From CAYXVU01 sp964468725 (GTDB lineage: Bacteria; Acidobacteriota; Blastocatellia; UBA7656), in NCBI GenBank assembly GCA_964468725.1, contig CAYXVU010000169.1, forward strand, positions 1-12,853: a stretch of 12,853 nucleotides of DNA. The letters run 5' to 3'. Every line of letters begins with the position of its first letter. Within the stretch, counting starts at the first letter, position 1. The notes beneath the pieces were generated by a model that was not told where the DNA came from, made no database searches, and saw only the letters and a list, made by a program, of their open reading frames with translations. The translations under genes were made by a program, and so were the position numbers. Shown piece after piece: positions 6,434 through 12,853 of the stretch.

Positions 6434-9400
6434 ATGAACCGAAGACCCGCGCCCGCGCTTAGGCAGTTGTGTGCAACACTCGTTGCCCTGTGGCTGGTCA
6501 CCTCCGGCCTGACGATTCTTGCCGCCAATCCGCCGCAACGCAAAAACAGCAGATCGAAGGCTGCCGCTCCCGTCGTGCAAAGGCTCGACGAAGGCTACAC
6601 AGCCAAGATAAAGGAGTACACCACCGATAAGGTCTTTTCGACCGAATTGGTTGACCACCTTCCAGCTTCCGACACTGTGCCGACGCCCGAAAAGGTTTTG
6701 GGATACATCGCGGGCACGCCGGAAAAACTCACGTACACGAAAGATCAGCATCGCTATTACCGCGAATTGGAAAAAGCGACGCCGCGCGTTCGTGTCTTCG
6801 TCGCTCCCGAACGCTCCGAAGAAGGGCGTGAACAGCTCACCGTTGTGGTCAGCGACGAAGCCAACTTGGCCAAGCTGGATCGCTATAAAGAGATCACCGC
6901 TAAACTGTCTGACCCGCGCAAGCTCACAGACGCCGACGCCGAGGCGCTGATTAAAGAAGGCAAAGCCTTTTATTGGGCGTCGGGTTCGATTCATTCGCCT
7001 GAAACCGGCTCGCCCGAAATGTTGATGGAGATGGCCTATCGTCTGGCGGTCGAAGAGACGCCCTTCATCGAAGCGATTCGTAAAAACCTGATTGTCATGA
7101 TTACTCCAACTCTCGAAGTGGATGGGCGCGACAAGATGGTTGACCTCTACAACTGGCGCAAGGCCAATCGTGGCAAACCGGCTCCTTCTCTGCTCTATTG
7201 GGGAAAATATGTTGCGCACGATAACAACCGCGATGGGTTGGCGTTGGCGTTGGCGTTGACGCGCAATCAGATGAAGACCTTTTTGGAGTATCATCCGCAG
7301 GTTCTGCACGATCTGCATGAATCCGTGCCCTTCTTATACACCTCGACGGGAACAGGGCCGTACAACGCTTGGCTTGACCCGTTGGTGATTGATGAATGGC
7401 ACGCGCTCGCCTATCACGAAATCGAAGAGATGACCAAACGCGGCGTGCCTGGCGTCTGGACGCACGGTTTTTACGATGGCTGGGCGCCCAATTATATGTT
7501 CTATGTCGCCAACGGTCACAACTCCATCGGGCGCTTCTATGAGACCTTTGGCAACGGCGGAGCCGACACCCAAGATCGCGTCGTCGGAGCGCAATCGCAA
7601 CGTGACTGGTACAGACCGAATCCGCCCTGGCCGCGCGTGAAGTGGTCAATTCGCAATAACATCAACATGCAACAATCGGCCATTCTGTTCGCCATGAATG
7701 AAGTGGCGACGGAAAAAGACCGCTTCATGAAAAACTTCTACATCAAGAGCAAACGCTCGATTCTCAAAGCCAGCAACGAAGGCCCGGCTGCCTATATCAT
7801 TCCCGGCGATACGCCGCGCCCGGTCGAAGCTGCCGATATGGTCAACCTGCTGCGGTTGATGGGCATCGAGATTCATCAAGCGACGAAGGACTTCGAAGTC
7901 AAAGGGCAAAAATATCCGACCGGCTCTTACCTTGTGCGAATGGATCAACCCTATTCGCGCATGGCCGATATGATGCTCGATACCCAGTATTATAATGTCA
8001 ACGACCCGCGCCCTTATGACGACACGGGGTGGACGCTCGGCGCGATGCGCAACGTCAAAACCGTGCGCATCACCGAAAAGGCGATTCTCGATACGCCGAT
8101 GGTGATGCTCACCAGCGATGCGAAGGTGCAAGGCAAAGTGATGGGTTCGGCAACCGCTGCATTCATCATCAACCACAATGCCGATAACACCTTGATGCCG
8201 CTGCGCTATAAACTCAAAGATGTGAAGATGCTCGCTGCTGAAGAGCCGTTCAAAATCGGCGACAAATCTTTCAACGCCGGTTCCTTCATCATCAAGTCCG
8301 AAGGCAACCCGGCAGATTTGCGCAAACAACTCGATGACGCGACGGCGCAGTATGGCGTCAACGCCTTAGCCGTTGACAAAGCGCCCGAGGTGAAGACCCA
8401 TGAAGTCGGCTTGCCGCGCATCGCTATTCTTCATACCTGGACGAACACCCAAAACGAAGGTTGGTATCGTGTCGAATTCGACCGCTTCGGCATTCCTTAT
8501 CACTATATCTCCGTGCATGAACTGCGCGACAACCCCAATCTGCGCGCCAAATATGATGTAATTATCTTTCCGCCGGTCGGCGGTTCGGCGCAATCCATCG
8601 TCAACGGACTGCCGAAACGCGGCGAGCCGATGCCCTGGATGAAGTCCGATTTGACGCCGAACATCGGCATGTCAATGGATACCACAGCCGATATGCGCGG
8701 CGGCATCGAACTGGTCGGCATGGCCAATTTGCAACGCTTCATCGAAGAAGGCGGCTTGTTCGTTCCCATCACGACGATGTCAGCAATTCCCATTGACTAC
8801 GGCATTACGACGGGCGTAACGATTGAATCATCCCGCCAACTCAATGCGCGGGGTTCGATCTTTAACGCCACCTTCACCGACAAGAAAAGCCCGATTGCTT
8901 ATGGCTACAGCGATTCGTTGCCCATTTACTTCAGCCAAGCTCCGCTCTTTCAGGTGAATGCGCTCAGTGGTTTCGGCGGGGGGGGTGGCGGCGGCGGCGG
9001 CGGCGGACAACAGGGGCGCGCTTCGGGGCGAGGAACCAACACCGACCCCGACATCATTCAGAGCATGCCGCAATCTATGCCAGCACCGTCGCAACGCCCG
9101 AATCCTGATGGCATCCCTGAAGAGTTGCGACAGGCGCTCGGCACAGCAATCCCGCCGCCCAATATGCGCCCGCGCGTCGTGCTGCGCTTTGTCACGGATG
9201 AAAAGACTCTGCTCGTCAGCGGCATGCTCGCGGGCGCGAACGAACTGGCAGGCAAACCGGCAGTCATTGACGTTCCTGTCGGCAAAGGCCATGTGGTGAT
9301 GTTTGCGACCAATCCGATGTGGCGGCATCAGACGCAGGGCGAGTTCTTCCTGCTCTTCAATGCCGCATTGCACTTCAATCATTTGAGCGCCGGGATTGAA

Positions 9401-9466
9401 GAGCGCGCGCCGCGTCCGCAGCCGCGAACCGGAACGACCAACGGCGACGACGCTCACGACAAGTAA
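6434..9466 (+). CDS. Large secreted M14-type zinc carboxypeptidase with C-terminal amidotransferase-like domain
   Basis: A 1010-residue exported protein, far longer than a bare M14 catalytic domain (about 300). A signal peptide covers about 1-30 (hydrophobic core ATLVALWLVTSGLTILA). The peptidase part, about 60-450, shows the zinc-ligand HxxE motif as HSPE (H187, E190) in GSIHSPETG, the conserved NRD as HDNNRDG at 262-268, and HDLHE at 292-296 supplying the third ligand. From about 660 (LPRIAILHTW, then EGWYRVEFDRFGIPY, YDVIIFPP) the fold looks like the class I glutamine-amidotransferase-like domain often attached to these peptidases. An 11-Gly linker (848-858) interrupts it. The end (VDVPVGKGHVVMFATNPMWR, then FFLLFNAALHF) is typical. 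Likely role: extracytoplasmic peptide or peptidoglycan hydrolysis. ATG at 6434 is preceded by GGAGGG; the ATG at 6422 overlaps that site and is not used. Confidence 0.88.
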   Translation: MNRRPAPALRQLCATLVALWLVTSGLTILAANPPQRKNSRSKAAAPVVQRLDEGYTAKIKEYTTDKVFSTELVDHLPASDTVPTPEKVLGYIAGTPEKLTYTKDQHRYYRELEKATPRVRVFVAPERSEEGREQLTVVVSDEANLAKLDRYKEITAKLSDPRKLTDADAEALIKEGKAFYWASGSIHSPETGSPEMLMEMAYRLAVEETPFIEAIRKNLIVMITPTLEVDGRDKMVDLYNWRKANRGKPAPSLLYWGKYVAHDNNRDGLALALALTRNQMKTFLEYHPQVLHDLHESVPFLYTSTGTGPYNAWLDPLVIDEWHALAYHEIEEMTKRGVPGVWTHGFYDGWAPNYMFYVANGHNSIGRFYETFGNGGADTQDRVVGAQSQRDWYRPNPPWPRVKWSIRNNINMQQSAILFAMNEVATEKDRFMKNFYIKSKRSILKASNEGPAAYIIPGDTPRPVEAADMVNLLRLMGIEIHQATKDFEVKGQKYPTGSYLVRMDQPYSRMADMMLDTQYYNVNDPRPYDDTGWTLGAMRNVKTVRITEKAILDTPMVMLTSDAKVQGKVMGSATAAFIINHNADNTLMPLRYKLKDVKMLAAEEPFKIGDKSFNAGSFIIKSEGNPADLRKQLDDATAQYGVNALAVDKAPEVKTHEVGLPRIAILHTWTNTQNEGWYRVEFDRFGIPYHYISVHELRDNPNLRAKYDVIIFPPVGGSAQSIVNGLPKRGEPMPWMKSDLTPNIGMSMDTTADMRGGIELVGMANLQRFIEEGGLFVPITTMSAIPIDYGITTGVTIESSRQLNARGSIFNATFTDKKSPIAYGYSDSLPIYFSQAPLFQVNALSGFGGGGGGGGGGGQQGRASGRGTNTDPDIIQSMPQSMPAPSQRPNPDGIPEELRQALGTAIPPPNMRPRVVLRFVTDEKTLLVSGMLAGANELAGKPAVIDVPVGKGHVVMFATNPMWRHQTQGEFFLLFNAALHFNHLSAGIEERAPRPQPRTGTTNGDDAHDK
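8975..9007 (+). repeat. Glycine-codon microsatellite containing a G8 homopolymer
   Basis: Eleven consecutive glycine codons (GGC/GGG/GGT/GGA) inside the peptidase gene include a run of eight G (8978-8985) followed by six GGC/GGN units. It encodes a flexible linker before QQGRASGRG. Both the homopolymer and the triplet array are prone to slippage. Confidence 0.85.
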
Positions 9467-9487
9467 GAATCCATCACTGAGGTGAAT

Positions 9488-9533
9488 GAGCGCAGCGGGC
9501 GGGCTTCAGTTCGTTTGCTGCGCTCTTTTTTTT
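9488..9533 (+). terminator. Intrinsic terminator of the M14-type peptidase gene
   Basis: GAGCGCAGC (9488-9496) pairs perfectly with GCTGCGCTC (9517-9525), with further wobble pairs inside, and eight T follow at once (9526-9533). It sits 21 bases after the peptidase stop codon, at the end of a convergent pair, so it should stop rightward transcription from entering the propeller gene. Confidence 0.85.
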
Positions 9534-9553
9534 CGAATCGAAGAGCGTGAGGA

Positions 9554-9600
9554 GGCGAGAGCAAAAGCGCAATCCCAGAGGGCGCGCTTCCGCTTTCGCC
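9554..9600 (-). terminator. Imperfect 17-base-pair hairpin, possible leftward terminator of the PQQ-like gene
   Basis: GGCGAGAGCAAAAGCGC (9554-9570) pairs with GCGCTTCCGCTTTCGCC (9584-9600) with three wobble-type positions. It begins seven bases beyond the propeller gene's stop. No T-run follows directly on the minus strand, so strength as a terminator is doubtful. Confidence 0.35.
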
Positions 9601-9607
9601 TTTTCGT

Positions 9608-10987
9608 CTATTTGCCTTTTGCCTTTTCAGCGATGCTGACGACATGGCCGCGAGTTCGGTAATAGAGAGCTCCTTCCGAAAGCGCCGGAGTTGCCATACA
9701 GACCTCTCCCATACTGTTCTTTGCCAGCAATTCAAACTTCGCCCCCGCTTTGACGACATACACATCGCCGTCTTCACTCGAATAGTAGAGCTTACCGTCA
9801 CCGGCTACAGGTGAGGCGGTAAAGCCCGCTGTGCCCTCGCCAAGCCGTTGTTGATAGACGCGCGTTCCAGTGCGCGCCTCGAAGCAGTAGAGGACGCCAT
9901 TGTCTTTGCTGCTGTAGAGATAATCGCCGTACACCAACGGCGTGATCATGTAGGCTCCATCGCGCGGCACCATCCAGGCTACGTGTTCATTCGATGTCGT
10001 GTTCTCGGCAAGCGAGATGTCCCCGGCGGCGTTGAGCCGGACGGCATAAATCGGAGCCATGCGACCATGCGCGTTGGTGATAAAGACCAGATCGTGAGCG
10101 ACAATCGGAGTGGGAACGGGAATGTCTCCGCCGCCTTTCAGTCGCCATACCTCTTTGCCGGTCGTCGCATCGTAGCCGCCGATATGTTTATAGCCGTTGA
10201 CGATCAACAAGGTGCGGCCTCCAACCTGACCAATCGTCGGGCTGCCCCAAGTCGGAACTTCTTGGCGCGGCGTGCGCCAAAGCTCGCGCCCGTCTTTGAT
10301 GCTGAAGGCGGCGACAAAAGAGTCCTTCTGCACATCACATTGCAGAAAAATCTTGTCTTGAAAGATGATTGGCGAGCTGCCAAATTCCCATTGCGCAGAC
10401 TGTACCATATAGAAGCCTGAATCGAGCACGCCGAGGTCTTTTCTCCAGAGCAATTTTCCGTTCAGGTCATAACAGAAGAGTCCTTCAGATCCGAACATCG
10501 CCACCAAGTGCTTGCCGTCCGTCGCCGGGGTCGAACTGGCGTGGGTTGACTTCGTATGGCGTTTGATTTTCGGAACCCCGGTGTGGGCAAGGCGCTCCCA
10601 AAGGATTTTGCCGGTTCGTTTATCAAGACAATAGACCATCCATTTATGCGGCGTATCATCCTGAACAGAGGCAATATCTCCATACAGACCGACTCGAAGT
10701 TTCGGGTCTGCCTGCCCGCTGATGGCGGTAGTGACGAAGAGACGATTGCCCCAAATAATCGGACTCGAATGGCCGAGACCCGGTATGGCGGTCTTCCACT
10801 TCACGTTTTCGCCCGCAGGCACATTCCATCGCGTCGGCGTTGCAAACCCTTCGGCGATGCCGCTGGCGCGAGGGCCGCGAAAAGATGGCCAATCCGCCGT
10901 CGGCGCAGCCCCATAACCCGGCGCAGCAGGCATCAGCATAGTCAGAAGCGAAACGATAGCGACCAGTCGTACAACGAAACGAGTCAT
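9608..10987 (-). CDS. Secreted PQQ-like beta-propeller repeat protein
   Basis: A 459-residue exported protein: signal peptide about 1-26 (hydrophobic core FVVRLVAIVSLLTMLMP), then WPSFRGPRASG at 33-43, a common entry sequence of PQQ-like propellers. At least five blades carry the tryptophan-type signature (YCLDKRTGKILWE, YDLNGKLLWRK, FSIKDGRELWRT, YDATTGKEVWRL, CFEARTGTRVYQQ), so an eight-bladed fold of the BamB/quinoprotein type is likely. No CxxCH haem motif is present and it is shorter than quinoprotein dehydrogenases, so it is more likely a binding or scaffold propeller than a dehydrogenase. It is not necessarily BamB, since no assembly-complex gene is nearby. ATG at 10987 has AGGAG eight bases upstream. 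It ends in TAG exactly where the propeller is complete. The 165-base gap upstream (10988-11152) shows no other clear element. Confidence 0.88.
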   Translation of the reverse strand: MTRFVVRLVAIVSLLTMLMPAAPGYGAAPTADWPSFRGPRASGIAEGFATPTRWNVPAGENVKWKTAIPGLGHSSPIIWGNRLFVTTAISGQADPKLRVGLYGDIASVQDDTPHKWMVYCLDKRTGKILWERLAHTGVPKIKRHTKSTHASSTPATDGKHLVAMFGSEGLFCYDLNGKLLWRKDLGVLDSGFYMVQSAQWEFGSSPIIFQDKIFLQCDVQKDSFVAAFSIKDGRELWRTPRQEVPTWGSPTIGQVGGRTLLIVNGYKHIGGYDATTGKEVWRLKGGGDIPVPTPIVAHDLVFITNAHGRMAPIYAVRLNAAGDISLAENTTSNEHVAWMVPRDGAYMITPLVYGDYLYSSKDNGVLYCFEARTGTRVYQQRLGEGTAGFTASPVAGDGKLYYSSEDGDVYVVKAGAKFELLAKNSMGEVCMATPALSEGALYYRTRGHVVSIAEKAKGK

Positions 10988-11152
10988 AGATAAAACTCCT
11001 ATCAGTCAAGGTCAGGATCGGAAGTTTTCGGGCCGAGAGCCATTCTGCCACGCGCGCGTCGAACAAGACAGAGAGAAAACCGCTTTTTCACACTCTCTCG
11101 GCAGCATATCCTGAGTTTTTTGACCCGGCATCCGGTCTTCCTGAAGATGCGG

Positions 11153-12853
11153 TTATTTGAAATTGCTCAACAGAACAAGATCGTAAGTCCAGATGCGCTG
11201 CGAAAGAACCAGTTGTTTGCCATCCGCAGACCAATCGAAGTGCAGGCTTCCCCCAAAATCGAAATCGGTCACCCGCCGCGCCGCGCCCCCATCGAGCGGC
11301 TGTACCCAGAGATTCCATTTGCCGTCTTGAGCCGCTGAATACATCAGTCCTTTGCCATCCGGCGACCAATGCACGTTAGCCGGTACAACGATTCGATCAT
11401 CGGGCAGAGGGATAATCTTCTCCGGTTCGCCTCCGGTAAAGGGAATCACTATTAACTTTGTCGGGTAGCTCAGAAGCTCCTGATAGTCGCAATACGCAAT
11501 CCACTTCCCATCCGGTGAGATCGCCGGTCGGCTCGAATGGCTGGCCGTCAACCGCACTGCCTCCCCGCCCTCCAGCGACACTTTCCACAGCGAAAAGAAT
11601 CGGTCATCGGTTCCTACCGCACCATACACAACCCACTTCCCATCCGGTGATACCTGCCCAAACCGCTCGCCGCTCCCCTCTGTCAGCCGCACCACCTCGC
11701 TGCCTTCGCGGTTCATCTTCCAAATATGCGGCACGCCATCACGTGAAGAGGTGAAGACGATAAACTGCCCGTCCGGCGTTATGGCGGGTTCCTGATTGAT
11801 TCCCGCATCAGTGGTCAGTTGTCTGGGCTCGCTACCATCGGCGTTCATCGTCCAGATGTCCCATCTCCCGTTTGCCTGTGACGCATAGACAATCTTGTCA
11901 TCGGGAGTGAAACAGATTTCGCCATAGGCGCCGATCCCGCTCGTCAGCTTGCGAGCGCGACTGGCCTCACCCTCCGGCACAACCCACATATCCGAATTGA
12001 GTTCCGTCTGCACCGCCACCATCGTTTCCCCATCACCGGTTAAATGAATGCTGAAATACTCTTTCAGATTATTGGTGACTTTTCGCACCTCGCCGCCCGG
12101 GTACGAGATGCGCCAGATTTGATCGGCTTGCAACTCATTCTCTCGTCCCGTGATGAACAGCCCGCTGCCATCGGGCAGCCACTCGACCCATCTCGTCCAT
12201 TGCCAGAGGTGCGAAGTCAGCGACACCTCAACACCATCTGCCACGCGTACCCCAACGACCGTGTTGCTGATTGCGCCCGTTTCGCCACTGCCAACCGAAC
12301 AGGCAATGCAGTTCCCATCGGGAGACCAAGCGGGAATTTTGAAAGAGTCACTCAGCGGGCGTTTGGCCAACACACGCTGGTTGCCGCCATCCGCATCGGC
12401 GATCAGCAGCGCGCTTTCCACCGTCGTCGTGCGCGCGAAGACGAACCGTTGCCCATCGGGAGAAAAACTAACCGGCCCGTCTATTTCGTCCAGCAACTTC
12501 GTCTGCACGCTGCCCAGCGTCGGCATTCGATAGAGCGCACGCACGGTATTTCCCTTCTTCCACTTGGTGAGATAAAGATGATTGCCGTCCGGCGAGAAGC
12601 TCAGACCCCGATAGCTGGCCTCTTCGGGCGGCAGAATCTGTTGACTGCTGGAAGTCGCAATTTGTCTGAGCCACAGGCTTTGGCGTCCGGCTTCGATTAC
12701 CGAATAGACCAAGTGTTTCCCATCACGGGAGATGGCAGCCCGTATAGCCGTGCCGGTGCGCGTCAGCGGGGTGGTTTGGATTTCGGGAGGCGGCAGGTCG
12801 CGGGGTTGGCGGTCAAGCAAACGATAGACCCACCACAGGCTGCCTGCGCCTGC
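11153..12853 (-). CDS. TolB-like double beta-propeller protein, N-terminus cut by window edge
   Basis: The frame is open to the right edge, with 566 residues visible. The first visible residues (AGAGSLWWVYRLLDRQPRD) look like the outer end of a transmembrane helix. In acidobacteria such a helix usually joins a cytoplasmic winged-helix DNA-binding domain (CadC-like) or a Ser/Thr kinase to an external propeller; which one lies beyond the window is unknown. The visible part carries about twelve xPDGxxxxx strands of WD40-like/PD40 type (SRDGKHLVY, SPDGNHLYL, SPDGQRFVF, TPDGQFIVF, SPDGKWVVY, SPDGKWIAY, SPDGKGLMY, SADGKQLVL and others), fitting two six-bladed propellers. The C-terminus TYDLVLLSNFK is the ending I expect of this fusion family. 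Likely a sensor or regulator with an extracytoplasmic propeller. It stops at TAA 165 bases before the PQQ-like gene's start; a shared transcript is possible. Confidence 0.85.
   Translation of the reverse strand, partial: AGAGSLWWVYRLLDRQPRDLPPPEIQTTPLTRTGTAIRAAISRDGKHLVYSVIEAGRQSLWLRQIATSSSQQILPPEEASYRGLSFSPDGNHLYLTKWKKGNTVRALYRMPTLGSVQTKLLDEIDGPVSFSPDGQRFVFARTTTVESALLIADADGGNQRVLAKRPLSDSFKIPAWSPDGNCIACSVGSGETGAISNTVVGVRVADGVEVSLTSHLWQWTRWVEWLPDGSGLFITGRENELQADQIWRISYPGGEVRKVTNNLKEYFSIHLTGDGETMVAVQTELNSDMWVVPEGEASRARKLTSGIGAYGEICFTPDDKIVYASQANGRWDIWTMNADGSEPRQLTTDAGINQEPAITPDGQFIVFTSSRDGVPHIWKMNREGSEVVRLTEGSGERFGQVSPDGKWVVYGAVGTDDRFFSLWKVSLEGGEAVRLTASHSSRPAISPDGKWIAYCDYQELLSYPTKLIVIPFTGGEPEKIIPLPDDRIVVPANVHWSPDGKGLMYSAAQDGKWNLWVQPLDGGAARRVTDFDFGGSLHFDWSADGKQLVLSQRIWTYDLVLLSNFK
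11501..11650. repeat. 18-base exact repeat one propeller blade apart
   Basis: CCACTTCCCATCCGGTGA occurs at 11501-11518 and 11633-11650, 132 bases (44 codons) apart, inside the TolB-like gene. It encodes the SPDGKW turn of two neighbouring blades, so the spacing equals one blade. Confidence 0.8.

Noticed and set aside
7238..7261. TTGGCG tandem triplication in the peptidase gene as a phase-variation site
   Set aside because: Only three hexamer units in frame (encoding LALALAL); unit loss would keep the frame, so it is just a short local repeat.
6368..7318. Long minus-strand open frame opposite the peptidase gene start
   Set aside because: It overlaps a well-supported gene, lacks recognisable motifs, and is explained by the codon bias of the real strand. 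The same holds for 7646-8329 and 8828-9457.
9848..10420. Plus-strand 190-residue frame opposite the PQQ-like gene
   Set aside because: Antisense shadow of a clear propeller gene; no motif or start signal.
1..12853. CRISPR array, tRNA, rRNA, integrase attachment site or complete insertion sequence
   Set aside because: I looked for regular spaced repeats, cloverleaf arms and paired terminal repeats on both strands by eye and saw none.

Overview
The window looks like a piece of a moderately GC-rich bacterial chromosome, most plausibly an acidobacterium of the Blastocatellia type. That assignment is an inference from gene style: a TolB-like propeller behind a membrane anchor, a PQQ-like propeller starting WPSFRGP, a very long secreted M14-type peptidase, a secreted serine hydrolase, and a small two-helix membrane protein with a VTEGTTQL-type tail. 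No rRNA, tRNA, CRISPR array or complete mobile element is visible.

Layout. The left edge (1 to about 340) holds the decayed C-terminal end of an ISKra4-like transposase, followed by a short stretch with a CGGA-type intergenic motif. Next comes a leftward pair: a geranylgeranyl-reductase-type flavoprotein (1521-2777) and, 44 bases downstream, a secreted TPR protein. The TPR protein is cut by an in-frame TAG into a signal-peptide piece (1333-1476) and a TPR body (451-1305). Rightward from the divergent gap at 2778-2992 lies a small membrane protein (2993-3349), possibly preceded by a 39-residue ORF whose stop abuts its start. It converges on a secreted beta-lactamase-fold serine hydrolase (3394-4701, leftward). 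Across a 271-base divergent gap is an acyl-CoA dehydrogenase (4973-6142). A 291-base gap with A/T tracts and a strong hairpin then leads to a 1010-residue secreted M14-type carboxypeptidase (6434-9466). It ends at a clear intrinsic terminator and faces a leftward PQQ-like propeller protein (9608-10987). A TolB-like double-propeller protein (11153 to the right edge, leftward, N-terminus missing) completes the window.

Function. The genes do not form one obvious pathway. Most are exported or envelope-facing: TPR protein, small membrane protein, serine hydrolase, peptidase, PQQ-like propeller and TolB-like propeller. Two are metabolic redox flavoproteins, the reductase and the acyl-CoA dehydrogenase. 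The clearest operon-like unit is reductase plus TPR protein. I did not find a convincing undescribed multi-gene system. The strongest items for follow-up are the amber codon in the TPR gene, the relocated catalytic base in the acyl-CoA dehydrogenase, the slippage-prone G8 tract in the peptidase, and an apparent internal deletion in the serine hydrolase.
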